Assembly: GCF_002209485.1 (NCBI RefSeq)
Contig: NZ_NJIX01000001.1
Span: forward strand, 1 to 64,000
Origin: Achromobacter sp. HZ34
GTDB taxonomy: Bacteria; Pseudomonadota; Gammaproteobacteria; Burkholderiales; Burkholderiaceae_B
Direction of reading: 5' to 3'
DNA: 64,000 nucleotides
The notes under the pieces are model-generated. The model did no database searches. It was not told where the DNA came from and worked only from the letters and a program-made list of their open reading frames with translations. The position numbers and the translations under genes are program-made. Shown here in pieces: positions 17,738-28,200 of the stretch. Each line of letters opens with the position of its first letter. Positions within the stretch are counted from its first letter, which is position 1.

Positions 17738-17953
17738 GTGGCGATCAACGAGGGAGATGATTTTTCCAGGTTGGACGCGGACTTCGTTCGAGTCCTGGAA
17801 GACCTGATCGACACCTTGATCGCCAACGGCACGCTGCGCCTGACGGACCTGCCGGTCCAGGCGCAGCAGAAGTTGACGCGTCGGAAACAGCAGCGGGCAC
17901 GCTTATCCGAACATCTGGATTTGCTTGGTGATGAAGACGGACAAGTTATTTGA
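17738..17953 (+). CDS. Conserved 71-aa protein of the type I secretion operon (copy B)
   Basis: Paralogue of the 75-aa protein at 8156. It shares FVRVLEDLID, LIANG, LRLTDLP and LSEHLDLL-DEDGQ, while the first 15 residues differ. It starts at GTG, 6 nt after the tolC-like gene, and overlaps the ABC exporter start by 23 nt, exactly as in copy A. No known domain, signal or membrane segment is visible. The preserved frame, length and overlap in two diverged operons argue for a functional part of this secretion system. Function unknown. Confidence 0.83.
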   Translation: MAINEGDDFSRLDADFVRVLEDLIDTLIANGTLRLTDLPVQAQQKLTRRKQQRARLSEHLDLLGDEDGQVI

Positions 17954-20102
17954 CCGCTCGCTGGATTCCTGGCGTGTCGATCCTCGCAGTACCCATGACG
18001 ACCCCTTGCTGGACTGTCTGGTCGAATTGACCCGTGTGCACGGCGTGCCGTCCACGGGGCAGGCCCTGTCGGCCGGTTTGCCCTTGGTGGACCAGCGCCT
18101 GACGCCGGCACTGGTGCCGCGTGCCGCGGCCCGGGCCCAGCTGGCTGCGCGGGTGGTGAAGCGGACGCTGCGGGCGATTCCCACGGATGTGCTGCCCGCC
18201 ATCCTGTTGCTCAAGGACAATCGCGCCTGCCTGTTGCTGGAGGTGCGCGACGGCAAGTATCTGATCAGCCATCCGGACGTGGGCGCCGGCGCCGTGGAAA
18301 TCGACGACGGCCAACTGGCCGAGGACTATATCGGCCTGGCGTGCTTCGTACGCCCGCAGTTCCGCTTCGATGCCCGCTCGCCCGAAGTGAACAAGGTGCG
18401 CAGCAAGCACTGGTTCTGGGCCGCCATCTTCGAGAATCGGCGACTGTACCGCGACGCCTTGCTGGCCGCGCTGCTGATCAACATCTTCGCCATGGCCATG
18501 CCGCTGTTCACCATGAACGTGTATGACCGCGTCGTGCCGAACAACGCCATCGAGACCCTGTGGGTGCTGGTGACGGGCATTACGATGGTGGTGATCTTCA
18601 ACACCATTTTGTCCACCGCGCGTTCCCACGTCGTCGACAGCGCCAGTAAACGGGTGGATGTACGCCTGTCTTCGCAGATCATGGAGCGCGTGCTGGACCT
18701 GCGCATGGAAGCGCGGCCGGTGTCGGTCGGTTCCTTCGCGGCCAATCTGCGCTCTTTTGAATCGGTGCGTGATTTCATCGCCTCGGCCACCATCACCTCG
18801 CTGGTCGACCTGCCGTTCATCGTGCTGTTCCTGTTCGTGCTGTCCTGGATCTCCCCCTGGATGATCCTGCCGCCGATCGTCGCCATCGTGCTGATACTGC
18901 TGGTCTCGCTGGCCGCGCAGGCACGCATGGAAGCATTGACGATGTCGACCTACCAGGCCTCGTCGCAGCGCAACGCCACGCTGGTCGAGGCCCTGTCGGG
19001 CTTCGAGACCGTCAAGACGCTCAATGCCCAGGGCGCCATGCAGCGCAACTGGGAGCGGTCCACCGAGTTCATCGCGCAGGCCAGCGGCAAGCTCAAGCTG
19101 ATTTCGTCGACCACGGTGGGTTTTGTGTCGGCCATGCAGCAGCTGGTGTCGATCTCGGTGGTGGTGATCGGCGTATATCTGGCGCACGATTCCAATATTT
19201 CCATGGGCGGCATCATCGCCGCGTCCATGATCAGCGGCCGCTGCCTGGTGCCGCTGGGCCAGGTGGCCGGTCTGCTGATGCAGTACCAGAACGCCCGCAC
19301 CTCGCTGGGTTCGATCGACAACTACATGCAGCTGCCGGTGGAGCGTCCCGAGTCGGCCCAGTTCCTGCATCGCCCGGTGTTCAAGGGCACATTGGAATTC
19401 CGCAACGTCAGCTTCACCTATCCCGGTGCGGCGCAACCGGCCTTGAATAACGTTTCCTTCAAGCTGGCGGCGGGCGAGCGCATCGGCATCATCGGCCGCA
19501 TCGGCTCGGGCAAGACGACGCTGGAAAAGCTGATTCTGGGCCTGTACCAGCCGCAAGAGGGCATCGTCCTGCTCGACGGCGTGGACGTACGGCAGATCGA
19601 TCCGGCCGACCTGCGCCGTGCCGTTGGCTATGTGCCGCAGGATCCGGTGCTGTTCTACGGCAGCCTCAAGCACAATCTGGCCATGGGCGCGCCGTTCGCC
19701 GACGACGCCAGCATCCTGGCGGCCGCGCAGGTGGCGGGCGTGCATGAGTTCGCCGACGTCCATCCCAATGGTTTCGATATGGTGATCGGCGAGCGCGGCG
19801 AATCGCTGTCCGGCGGCCAACGCCAGGCCGTGGCCGTGGCGCGCGCGCTTATCAACGATCCGCCGGTGCTGCTGCTGGATGAGCCCAGCAGCAATATGGA
19901 TCACCAGAGCGAGGCGCGCTTGCGCGCCCAACTGGCCGCGGCCAGCGCGCAGAAGACGCTGTTGCTGGTGACGCACCGCACGGCGCTGCTGGAACTGGTC
20001 AGCCGACTACTGGTGATCGATAACGGGCGCATCGTGGCCGACGGTCCCAAGGACCAGGTCGTCGAGGCCTTGCGCGCGGGCCGCGTGGGTCGGGGGAGCT
20101 GA
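17931..20102 (+). CDS. lapB: Type I secretion ABC transporter, LapB-like (copy B)
   Basis: 723-aa exporter ATPase/permease, paralogue of the gene at 8361 and highly similar over its whole length. It has the same order: a C39-like domain without a canonical active site, a membrane domain, then an ATPase domain with GRIGSGKTT, LSGGQ, LLLDEPSS and VTHR. ATG 17931 is the start that aligns with copy A; an in-frame TTG two codons upstream is not needed. It precedes the fusion-protein gene by 2 nt. It presumably energises export of the adhesin encoded at 22269. Confidence 0.95.
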   Translation: MKTDKLFDRSLDSWRVDPRSTHDDPLLDCLVELTRVHGVPSTGQALSAGLPLVDQRLTPALVPRAAARAQLAARVVKRTLRAIPTDVLPAILLLKDNRACLLLEVRDGKYLISHPDVGAGAVEIDDGQLAEDYIGLACFVRPQFRFDARSPEVNKVRSKHWFWAAIFENRRLYRDALLAALLINIFAMAMPLFTMNVYDRVVPNNAIETLWVLVTGITMVVIFNTILSTARSHVVDSASKRVDVRLSSQIMERVLDLRMEARPVSVGSFAANLRSFESVRDFIASATITSLVDLPFIVLFLFVLSWISPWMILPPIVAIVLILLVSLAAQARMEALTMSTYQASSQRNATLVEALSGFETVKTLNAQGAMQRNWERSTEFIAQASGKLKLISSTTVGFVSAMQQLVSISVVVIGVYLAHDSNISMGGIIAASMISGRCLVPLGQVAGLLMQYQNARTSLGSIDNYMQLPVERPESAQFLHRPVFKGTLEFRNVSFTYPGAAQPALNNVSFKLAAGERIGIIGRIGSGKTTLEKLILGLYQPQEGIVLLDGVDVRQIDPADLRRAVGYVPQDPVLFYGSLKHNLAMGAPFADDASILAAAQVAGVHEFADVHPNGFDMVIGERGESLSGGQRQAVAVARALINDPPVLLLDEPSSNMDHQSEARLRAQLAAASAQKTLLLVTHRTALLELVSRLLVIDNGRIVADGPKDQVVEALRAGRVGRGS

Positions 20103-20104
20103 GC

Positions 20105-21526
20105 ATGAACACCGACGCCATCAAGCCGCGCCGTTCCTTCCTGGGCACGTTGCTGCGCCTGCCTTACCTGCCGTTCATCTGGCTGTTCAACCTGCTGATC
20201 TTCGGCAGCGAACGCAATCATCCCAAGGTCAGCACCGGCTACGGCAGCAACGCCGAATGGGCCATCCACCAGGCCGAGGCGCGCGGCGCCCGCGTGTTGC
20301 TGTGGACGTCGCTGCTGGTGGTCGGTGGCCTGCTGGTTTGGGCCTATTTCGGCTTCATCGACGAAGTGGTGCGCGGCGACGGCAAAGTGGTGCCGTCGCG
20401 CCAGGTCCAGGTGGTGCAGAGCCTGGACGGCGGCAGCGTCAAGGAAATCCTGGTGCGGCCGGGGCAGCAGGTCGAAGCTGGCCAGGTGTTGCTGCGCATC
20501 GATCCGACCCGCTTCAACTCTTCCCTGGGCGAGAACAACGCCGAATATTATTCTCTGCTGGCTAAGGCAGCGCGCCTGCATGCCCTGGCTACTGGCGATG
20601 TCTTCCAGGCGCCGGCCGAGGTACTGGCCAAGCTGCCCGCCGCCGCGGAAAGTGAGCGTAACGCCTGGATCCAGCGCACCAACGAATTGAATGCGACGGT
20701 GGCGGTGGCCAAGGAGCAGGTCAAGCAACGCCAGGAAGAACTGCGCGAGACCGAGACCAAGCGCGACCAGGCAGCGACGACCTGCTCGCTGACTTCCCGC
20801 GAAATGGCAGTGACCCGGCCCCTGCTCAAGAGCGGCGCGGTGTCGGAGGTGGACCTGTTGCGCCTGCAGCGCGATGTCACCAAGAGCTGCGGCGACGCCA
20901 AGGGGGCCGAGGCGTCCATCGACCGTATCCAGGCGTCGATCAAGGAAGCCCAGAGCAAGGTGCAGGAAGCGGAGCTGAACATCCGCAACCAGGCCCGCAG
21001 CGAACTGATGGATACCAATACCAAGCTGGCTACGCTGCACGCCGGCCAGGTGGCGCTGGCCGACAAGGTGAAGCTGTCGGAAATCCGTTCGCCGGTGCGC
21101 GGCACGGTGAAGACGCTGTTGAACAATACCGTGGGCGGCGTGGTCCAGCCCGGCAAGGACATCCTGGAGATCGTGCCGACGGACGACACGCTGCTGCTGG
21201 AAGTGCGCATCAACCCGCGCGACGTGGGTTTCCTGCACCCCCAGCAGAAGGCCGAGGTCAAGTTCACTGCCTACGACTATTCGATCTACGGCGGCCTGGA
21301 AGGGCAAGTCGAGTCGATCGGGGCCGACACCATCACGGATGAACGAGGTAATTCGTTCTACATCGTCCGCGTACGGACGGCGCAGTCCAGCCTGGGCAAT
21401 GGCACCATGCCCATCATCCCCGGGATGGTGGCCGAAGTGCATATCCTGACGGGCAAACGGACGGTCCTGCAATATCTGCTCAAGCCCATCCTGCGCGCGA
21501 AGTCGAACGCATTCACCGAACGTTGA
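20105..21526 (+). CDS. lapC: HlyD-family membrane fusion protein, LapC-like (copy B)
   Basis: 473-aa adaptor of the type I system, paralogue of the gene at 10535. One membrane helix (VLLWTSLLVVGGLLVWAYFGF) is followed by the lipoyl-like half-motif GDGKVVPSRQVQVVQSLDGG, a long coiled coil and a C-terminal barrel (SPVRGTVKTL, GMVAEVHILTGKRTV). The N-terminal 40 residues differ most from copy A. It starts 2 nt after the exporter stop codon, so translation is probably coupled. Confidence 0.94.
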   Translation: MNTDAIKPRRSFLGTLLRLPYLPFIWLFNLLIFGSERNHPKVSTGYGSNAEWAIHQAEARGARVLLWTSLLVVGGLLVWAYFGFIDEVVRGDGKVVPSRQVQVVQSLDGGSVKEILVRPGQQVEAGQVLLRIDPTRFNSSLGENNAEYYSLLAKAARLHALATGDVFQAPAEVLAKLPAAAESERNAWIQRTNELNATVAVAKEQVKQRQEELRETETKRDQAATTCSLTSREMAVTRPLLKSGAVSEVDLLRLQRDVTKSCGDAKGAEASIDRIQASIKEAQSKVQEAELNIRNQARSELMDTNTKLATLHAGQVALADKVKLSEIRSPVRGTVKTLLNNTVGGVVQPGKDILEIVPTDDTLLLEVRINPRDVGFLHPQQKAEVKFTAYDYSIYGGLEGQVESIGADTITDERGNSFYIVRVRTAQSSLGNGTMPIIPGMVAEVHILTGKRTVLQYLLKPILRAKSNAFTER

Positions 21527-21547
21527 GACGCTAAAAGGGAGCTCGCC

Positions 21548-22177
21548 ATGCAAGTCACCCCGGTTCTGTGCGTCACGCACGATGATTTGCTCTGGAAACA
21601 CTGGTCGGGCCTGGATACGCAGCGCTGGCTGCCGGCACGCGGGCGCACCTTGGCCGACCTCGGCCGCTGGCGCGAACAGCGCCGCAGCCTGGCCATCGTG
21701 GATATGGATCTGCCGCGCATGCCTGTCATGGGCAGCGAGGCGTGGAACGACGCCATCGGCGGCCTGAAGGTGGTGGTGGCCAGCGCGCGGCCGCATGATG
21801 AACAGGGCACCAAGGCGCTGGCCTCCGGCGCGGTGGGCTATTGCCACACCTATGCGCCCGCCGAGGCCTTGGCCCAGGTGCTGACCGTCGTGGGGGCGGG
21901 TGAGATATGGATGGGGCGCTCTCTGGTGCAGCGCTTGCTGCGCCTGGTCGAAAGCCGTGCCGGCAGCCAGGAAGTCTGGCATAACGATGTGCTGACCGAG
22001 CGCGAGAACGTAGTGGCGCGCCAGGCCGCCGTGGGCGACAGTAATCAGGAAATCGCCACTACCCTGGGGATTACCGAGCGTACCGTCAAGGCGCATCTGT
22101 CGGCGGTCTTCGAGAAGCTGGGCGTGAGTGATCGGCTGCAACTGGCCCTGCGCGTGCACGGGATTTCCCGGGTCTGA
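21548..22177 (+). CDS. LuxR/NarL-type regulator embedded in secretion operon (copy B)
   Basis: 209-aa paralogue of the regulator at 11991. The receiver-like half has HDD and IVDMDLP; again GYCHTY replaces the conserved Lys region. The C-terminal HTH is LTERENVVARQAAVGD...GITERTVKAHLSAVFEKLGVSDR. A GGGAGC Shine-Dalgarno sequence precedes the ATG. It lies immediately upstream of the adhesin gene, with 91 bp between them, so it may control adhesin transcription. That is an inference from position. Confidence 0.88.
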   Translation: MQVTPVLCVTHDDLLWKHWSGLDTQRWLPARGRTLADLGRWREQRRSLAIVDMDLPRMPVMGSEAWNDAIGGLKVVVASARPHDEQGTKALASGAVGYCHTYAPAEALAQVLTVVGAGEIWMGRSLVQRLLRLVESRAGSQEVWHNDVLTERENVVARQAAVGDSNQEIATTLGITERTVKAHLSAVFEKLGVSDRLQLALRVHGISRV

Positions 22178-22196
22178 GCAGAAAAAATCCAAAACC

Positions 22197-22210
22197 TGTC
22201 CTTGAGGACA
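22197..22210 (+). promoter_or_regulatory. Small hairpin TGTCC-TTGA-GGACA before adhesin B
   Basis: A perfect 5-bp stem with a 4-nt loop lies 58 bp upstream of the adhesin start, between the regulator and the adhesin. No T-run follows. It could be an operator, attenuator or RNA processing site. A separate adhesin promoter in this 91-bp gap is possible but was not identified. Confidence 0.3.
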
Positions 22211-22268
22211 ATATCGACTTTCGCAGGCCATCTTTAGTATTGCGCCATCTAAAACCGGAGCAATCCAA

Positions 22269-25200
22269 ATGGCCAATACCCAACCCGCAGTCGTCACCCA
22301 AGTCACCGGTCGTGCTTGGATCCGCAATGCTGATGGTTCCTTGACCGAACTGCATGTCGGCAGCCGTGTGCCCGCCGATAGCGATGTGGTCACCGCAGGT
22401 GGCGCCACTGTCGCCCTGCAGGTCAACGATGGATTGCCCCTGGTGATCGGCGAGAACCGCGACGTCTCGTTCAACGCCGACATGGCCGGCCAACCGGTCG
22501 ACCCCAAGGAAGCCAGCGTGGCGCCCCCGCAAGGGACCGAATCCGACCGCCTGCTGGCCGCCCTGAACTCCGGCCAGGATCCGTTCGACAACCTCGAACC
22601 GACGGCCGCCCTGATTTCCGGTGGTGGTGACGGCGGCGGCAGCAGCTTCGTGCGCCTGGCCCGCGTCGTCGAGTCGACCACGCCGCTGGACCTGGTCAAT
22701 GGCGTCAGCGCCGCTCCCGCCGTCAACGTCGGTATCGCCGACGCTGCCTCCTCGACCACCGCGCTGAACGATGCGCCCAACGCAGCCGATGACGCCCAGG
22801 CCACCACCGAGCGCGCCACCGTCAGCGGCAACATCCTGACCAACGACACGGATCCCAACGGCGACGCCCTGGCCATCGTGTCGGTGGGTACCGCCACCAT
22901 GGTGACCGGCGGCGTGACCGTGGCCGGCAGCAACGGCGGCACCTTTACCGTGTTCGCCGACGGCAGCTACGTCTTCAATCCGGGCGACGCTTTCCACCAG
23001 CTGGCCGCCGGCCAGAGCGCGACGTCGTCGGTCAGCTACACCGTGACCGATCCGTTCGGCGCCACGTCGACCGCCAACCTGACGGTCACCATCAACGGCC
23101 TGAATGACGCCCCGACTTCGACCGCCCTGGCGGCGCAGAACGCGGTGGACGCGCAGAACAGCGTCAACCTGAACGTGTCCGGCAACTTCGCCGATGTGGA
23201 TAATGGCGATCGCCTGACGTTCTCGGCCACCGGCCTGCCGCCCGGGCTGACCATCGACCCCGTCACCGGCGTGATCTCCGGCAACATCGATCATTCCGCT
23301 TCGCAAGGCGGCGACCATGGTGTGTACACGGTCATCGTGACCGCCACCGACCTGCTCGGCGCCACGTCCAGCCAGACCTTTACCTGGAATATCACCAATC
23401 CCGCCCCCACCGCGCTGGGCGATGCGGGCACGGCCACCCAGGACGGCGGCATCGAAGTGTCGGCCGCCAACGGCGTGCTGCGCAATGACACGGATCCCGA
23501 TGGCGATCCGCTTTCGGTCGGTGCCGTCAATGGCAATACCAGCCTGGTCGGCCAGGCCGTGGCCGGCGACCATGGCGGCAGCTTCACGCTGAACGCCGAC
23601 GGCAGCTACACCTTCAATCCGGGCGAAGATTTCAAGGCCCTGCACGGCGGCGAAAGCGCCACCACGTCCATCACCTACACGGTGACCGACGGCGAAGGCG
23701 GCACCTCCACCGCCACGCTGACGGTGACGGTCAACGGCGCCGATGATGTTGCCGTCATCACCCCCGAGGGCGACAGCGGCGACCATGGCGCCGTCAAGGA
23801 AGACGGCGTGCTGGAGACCGCTGGCAAGCTGAACGTCGTCGATCCAGATGCCGGCGAGGCCGCCTTCCAGGTGCAGACCAATGCGGCGGGCCAGCACGGC
23901 ACGTTCAGCATCGATGCCGACGGCAACTGGCACTACGCATTGAACAATGATGACGCCAAGGTGCAGGCCCTGGCGGCCGGCGAGCAACTGACCGAGACCT
24001 TCACGGTCCGCTCCATCGACGGCACCACCAGCACGGTGACGGTAACCATCGACGGCACCAACGACAAGCCGACCGTCAGCGGCGAAGCGGCCGGCGGCGT
24101 GACCGAAGACGGCGCGCAGACCGCGACCGGCCAGTTGACGGTGGCTGACGTCGATACCTCCGACACCCATACCTGGGCGGTGCAGGGCGACGGCAAGGGC
24201 GCCTACGGCTCCTTCACGATCGATGCCGCGACCGGCCAGTGGACGTACATCATCGACAATGACGCCGCCCAAAAGCTGACGTCCAGCGACGCTATCAAGG
24301 AAACCTATACTGTCCAGGTGGATGACGGCCACGGCGGCGTGACTACCCAGGACGTCACCGTTACCATCCAGGGCACCGATGACGGCGCGATCGTCTCGCC
24401 CCATGAGGACGGCGCCGACGCGGGGGCCGTGCAGGAAGACACCACGCTGACGGCCGGCGGCAAGCTCGATGTCGTCGATCCGGACGCCGGCCAGGCGGCC
24501 TTCCATGCGCAGACCGATACGGCGGGCAAGTATGGCACGTTCAGCGTCGACGCCGACGGCAACTGGTCCTACAAGCTGACTAACGACGCCGCCAATGTGC
24601 AGGCGCTGGCCGCCGGCCAGACCGAGACCGAGGTTTTCCAGGTCACCACCATCGACGGCACGACCGCCGACATCACGGTTACCGTGGTCGGTACCAATGA
24701 CGATCCCGTCATCGCCGGTCCCGCTGCAGGCTCGGTGAAGGAAGACGGCACCAAGACGGCTACAGGCCAATTGACCGTCAGCGACGTCGACGTGGGCGAT
24801 ACGCACACCTGGAGCACGGTGGGCGACACCAAGGGCACCTACGGCACCTTCAGCGTCGACGCCAACGGCAAGTGGACCTACACCCTGGACAACAAGGCCG
24901 CGCAGGCGCTGACGTCCGCCGACGCGATCCAGGAAACCTACAAGGTGCAGGTCGCCGACAACCATGGCGGCACCACCGTCCAGGAAGTCACCGTCACCAT
25001 CCAGGGCACGGATGACACGGCCATCGTCAAGCCGCACGGCTTGCTCGACGGCTACGGATTGACTACCGAAGACCTGATCAAGTCCACCAGTGGCAAGCTG
25101 GATGTGACGGATCCGGATGCGGGCCAGGCGGTATTCCAGGTGCAGAAGGACACGGCCGGCACGTATGGCGTGTTCTCTATCGACGCCAGCGGCAAGTGGA

Positions 25201-28200
25201 CCTATGTCCTGAACAACGACGCCGCCAATGTGCAGGCGCTGGGCCTGGGCGAAACCAAGACCGAGAAGTTCACGGTCGCTTCCGCCGACGGCACGACGGC
25301 CCAGGTGACCGTCTATGTGGTCGGCACCAACGACGCGCCGGTCATCAGCGGACAGGCCACGGGTGCGGTACAGGAAGACGTGTTGAAGTCGGCCACCGGC
25401 CAACTGGTCGCCACCGATGTCGACGCGCATGACGGCGCCAGCTGGAGCGTCTTTTTGGGCGGCAAGGGCGCCTACGGCTCGCTGGCCATCGACAGTAGCG
25501 GCAAGTGGACCTACACGCTGGACAATGCGGCTGCGCAGAAGCTGGGTGCCGCGGATACCGCTACAGAGAAATTCACCGTCGTGGTCAGCGACGGCAACGG
25601 CGGCCTGGACACCCAGACCGTGACCATCACGGTGCAGGGCACCAACGACGCCGCCGTCATCACCGGCACCAAGATCGGCACCGTGGTTGAAGACGGCGTG
25701 CTGGGCGCCAGCGGCAAGCTTAACGTCACCGACGTGGATCAGGGGCAGTCGTCCTTCGAGGCGCAGACCAACGTCGCCACCGATCATGGCACGTTCTCCA
25801 TCGACGCCAAGGGCAACTGGACCTTCACGCTGAACAACGCCAATGGCGATGTGCAGGCGCTGGGCTCCACCGAGCACCTGACGGAAACCATCACCGTCAA
25901 GTCCTTCGATGGCACCGAAAGCCAGATCGTCGTGACCATCCAGGGCACCAACGACCTGCCGGTGATCAGCGGCGAAGCCGTGGGCACCGTCAAGGAAGAC
26001 GACATCAAGTCGGTGACCGGCCAGCTGAATGTCAGCGACGTCGATACCCACGATACCCATACGTGGAGTGTGGTGGGTGCCGGCACGGGCACCTATGGCA
26101 CCTTCACCGTGGATCCCGCTACGGGCCAGTGGACCTACAAGCTGGACAATGCCGCGGCGCAGGAACTGACTTCCAAGGATTCCATCACGGAAACCTATAA
26201 GGTCGAGGTCGAGGACAGCAGCGGCGGCAAGACCTACCAGGATGTCACCGTCACGATCCAGGGCACTGACGACGCCGCCATCATCACGCCGCATGGCCCT
26301 GTGGGCGACTACGGCGCCGTGGTCGAAGACGGCAAGCACCAGGAAGCCGGCGGCAAGCTGGACGTGGTCGATCCGGACAAGGGCGAGGCCGTGTTCCAGG
26401 TGCAGGGCGGTACCGCCGGCACCTACGGCACGTTCACGATCGATGCCAACGGCAACTGGCACTACTCGCTGAACAATGCCAGCGACGCGGTACAGGGCCT
26501 GAGCGAAGGCCAGTTGGTCAAGGACCAGTTCACGGTGCATTCCGCGGACGGCACGCCCTCGCAGGTGACGATCCTGATCACGGGCACGAATGACGCCCCG
26601 GTGATCGGCGGCACGGCTGTCGGCACGGTGGTGGAAGACAAGGTGTATAGCATCGACGGTCAACTGACCGTGACCGATGTGGACCTGCTGGACACCCATA
26701 CGTGGTCGGTCAATGGCGACGGCAAGGGCGCCTACGGCAGCTTCGCGGTGAATGAGACCACGGGCAAGTGGACCTACACGCTGGACAACGCGGCAGCGCA
26801 GTCGCTGGGTGAAGGCAAGACGGCCACCGAGTATTACTATGTTCAGGTTAGCGATGGCCAGGGCGGCGTCGACACGCAGAAGGTGACCATCACCATCGAA
26901 GGCACCAATGACGCTGCCGTGATCACGCCACACCTTACGGGCGACGACAAGGGCACGGTCGTGGAAGACGGCGGCCTCTTCACCGGCGGCTGGACGGGCG
27001 GCAACCTGGATGTCAAGGATGTCGATACTGGCGAATCCAGCTTCCAGACCCAGGACAACGTCAAGACCGACCACGGCACGTTCTCGATCGGCGCGACGGG
27101 TGTCTGGACCTATGTCCTGAACAGCAGCGACCCGACGGTGCAGGCGCTGGCCGCTGGCCAGAAGATGAGCGAAACCATCACCGTGCATTCCGCCGATGGC
27201 ACGGCCAGCCAGGTCGTTGTCACCATCGTCGGTACCAATGACAATCCGGTCATCGGCGGCGTGGTCACCGGTAACACGGTCGAGGACACCATCAAGACGG
27301 CGACCGGCCAATTGTCGGTTTCCGACGTCGATACCACCGATACCCACACCTGGACGGTCTTGGGCGGCGGCAAGGGTACGTATGGCTCCATCTCGGTGGA
27401 TGGTGACGGCAAGTGGACCTACACGCTCGATGACAAGGCTTCGCAGTCGTTGGGCGAAGGCAAGACGGCCACCGAGTACTACTACGTGCAGGTCAGCGAT
27501 GGCCACGGTGGTTACGATACCGAGAAGGTGACGATCACCATCGAAGGCAAGAACGATCCGGCGGAGATCTTTCCGCATCGGGCTGGCGACGACAAGGGTT
27601 CGGTCACCGAGGACGGCGGCTATTCCGGCGTGCGCGCCTCGGGCGATCTGGATGTCAAGGACGCGGACGCGGGCGAAGCGGTCTTTCAGAAGCAGACCAA
27701 CGTCACGACCGACCATGGCACGTTCTCCATCGATGCATCGGGCAGCTGGAACTACGTCCTGAACAACAGCGACAGCGCTGTCCAGGCGCTGGGCGTTGGC
27801 AAGTCGATGACGGACGTCATCACGGTCAAGTCCGCCGATGGCACGGAAAGCCAGGTCGTCATCACGATCAACGGCACCAACGATACGCCGGTGATCAGCA
27901 ACACCAGCGTCACCACCGGTGCGGTGATCGAGGACAGTGTCACTCACGACAAGGCCACCGGCCAGTTGGTTGCTACGGATGTCGATACGGGCGACCACCT
28001 GACGTGGGGCTTCGTGGCCGGCAAGAACGGCGCCGGCGCCTACGGCAGCCTGACCATTGGCGACAATGGCCAGTGGACCTACACCATCGACAACACCAAG
28101 ACCCAATCGCTGGGCGATGGCGTGTCCAAGACCGAGACGTTCAACGTCCAGGTCAGCGACGGCCACGGCGGTGTGGTGCCGCAGACCATCACGGTCACGG

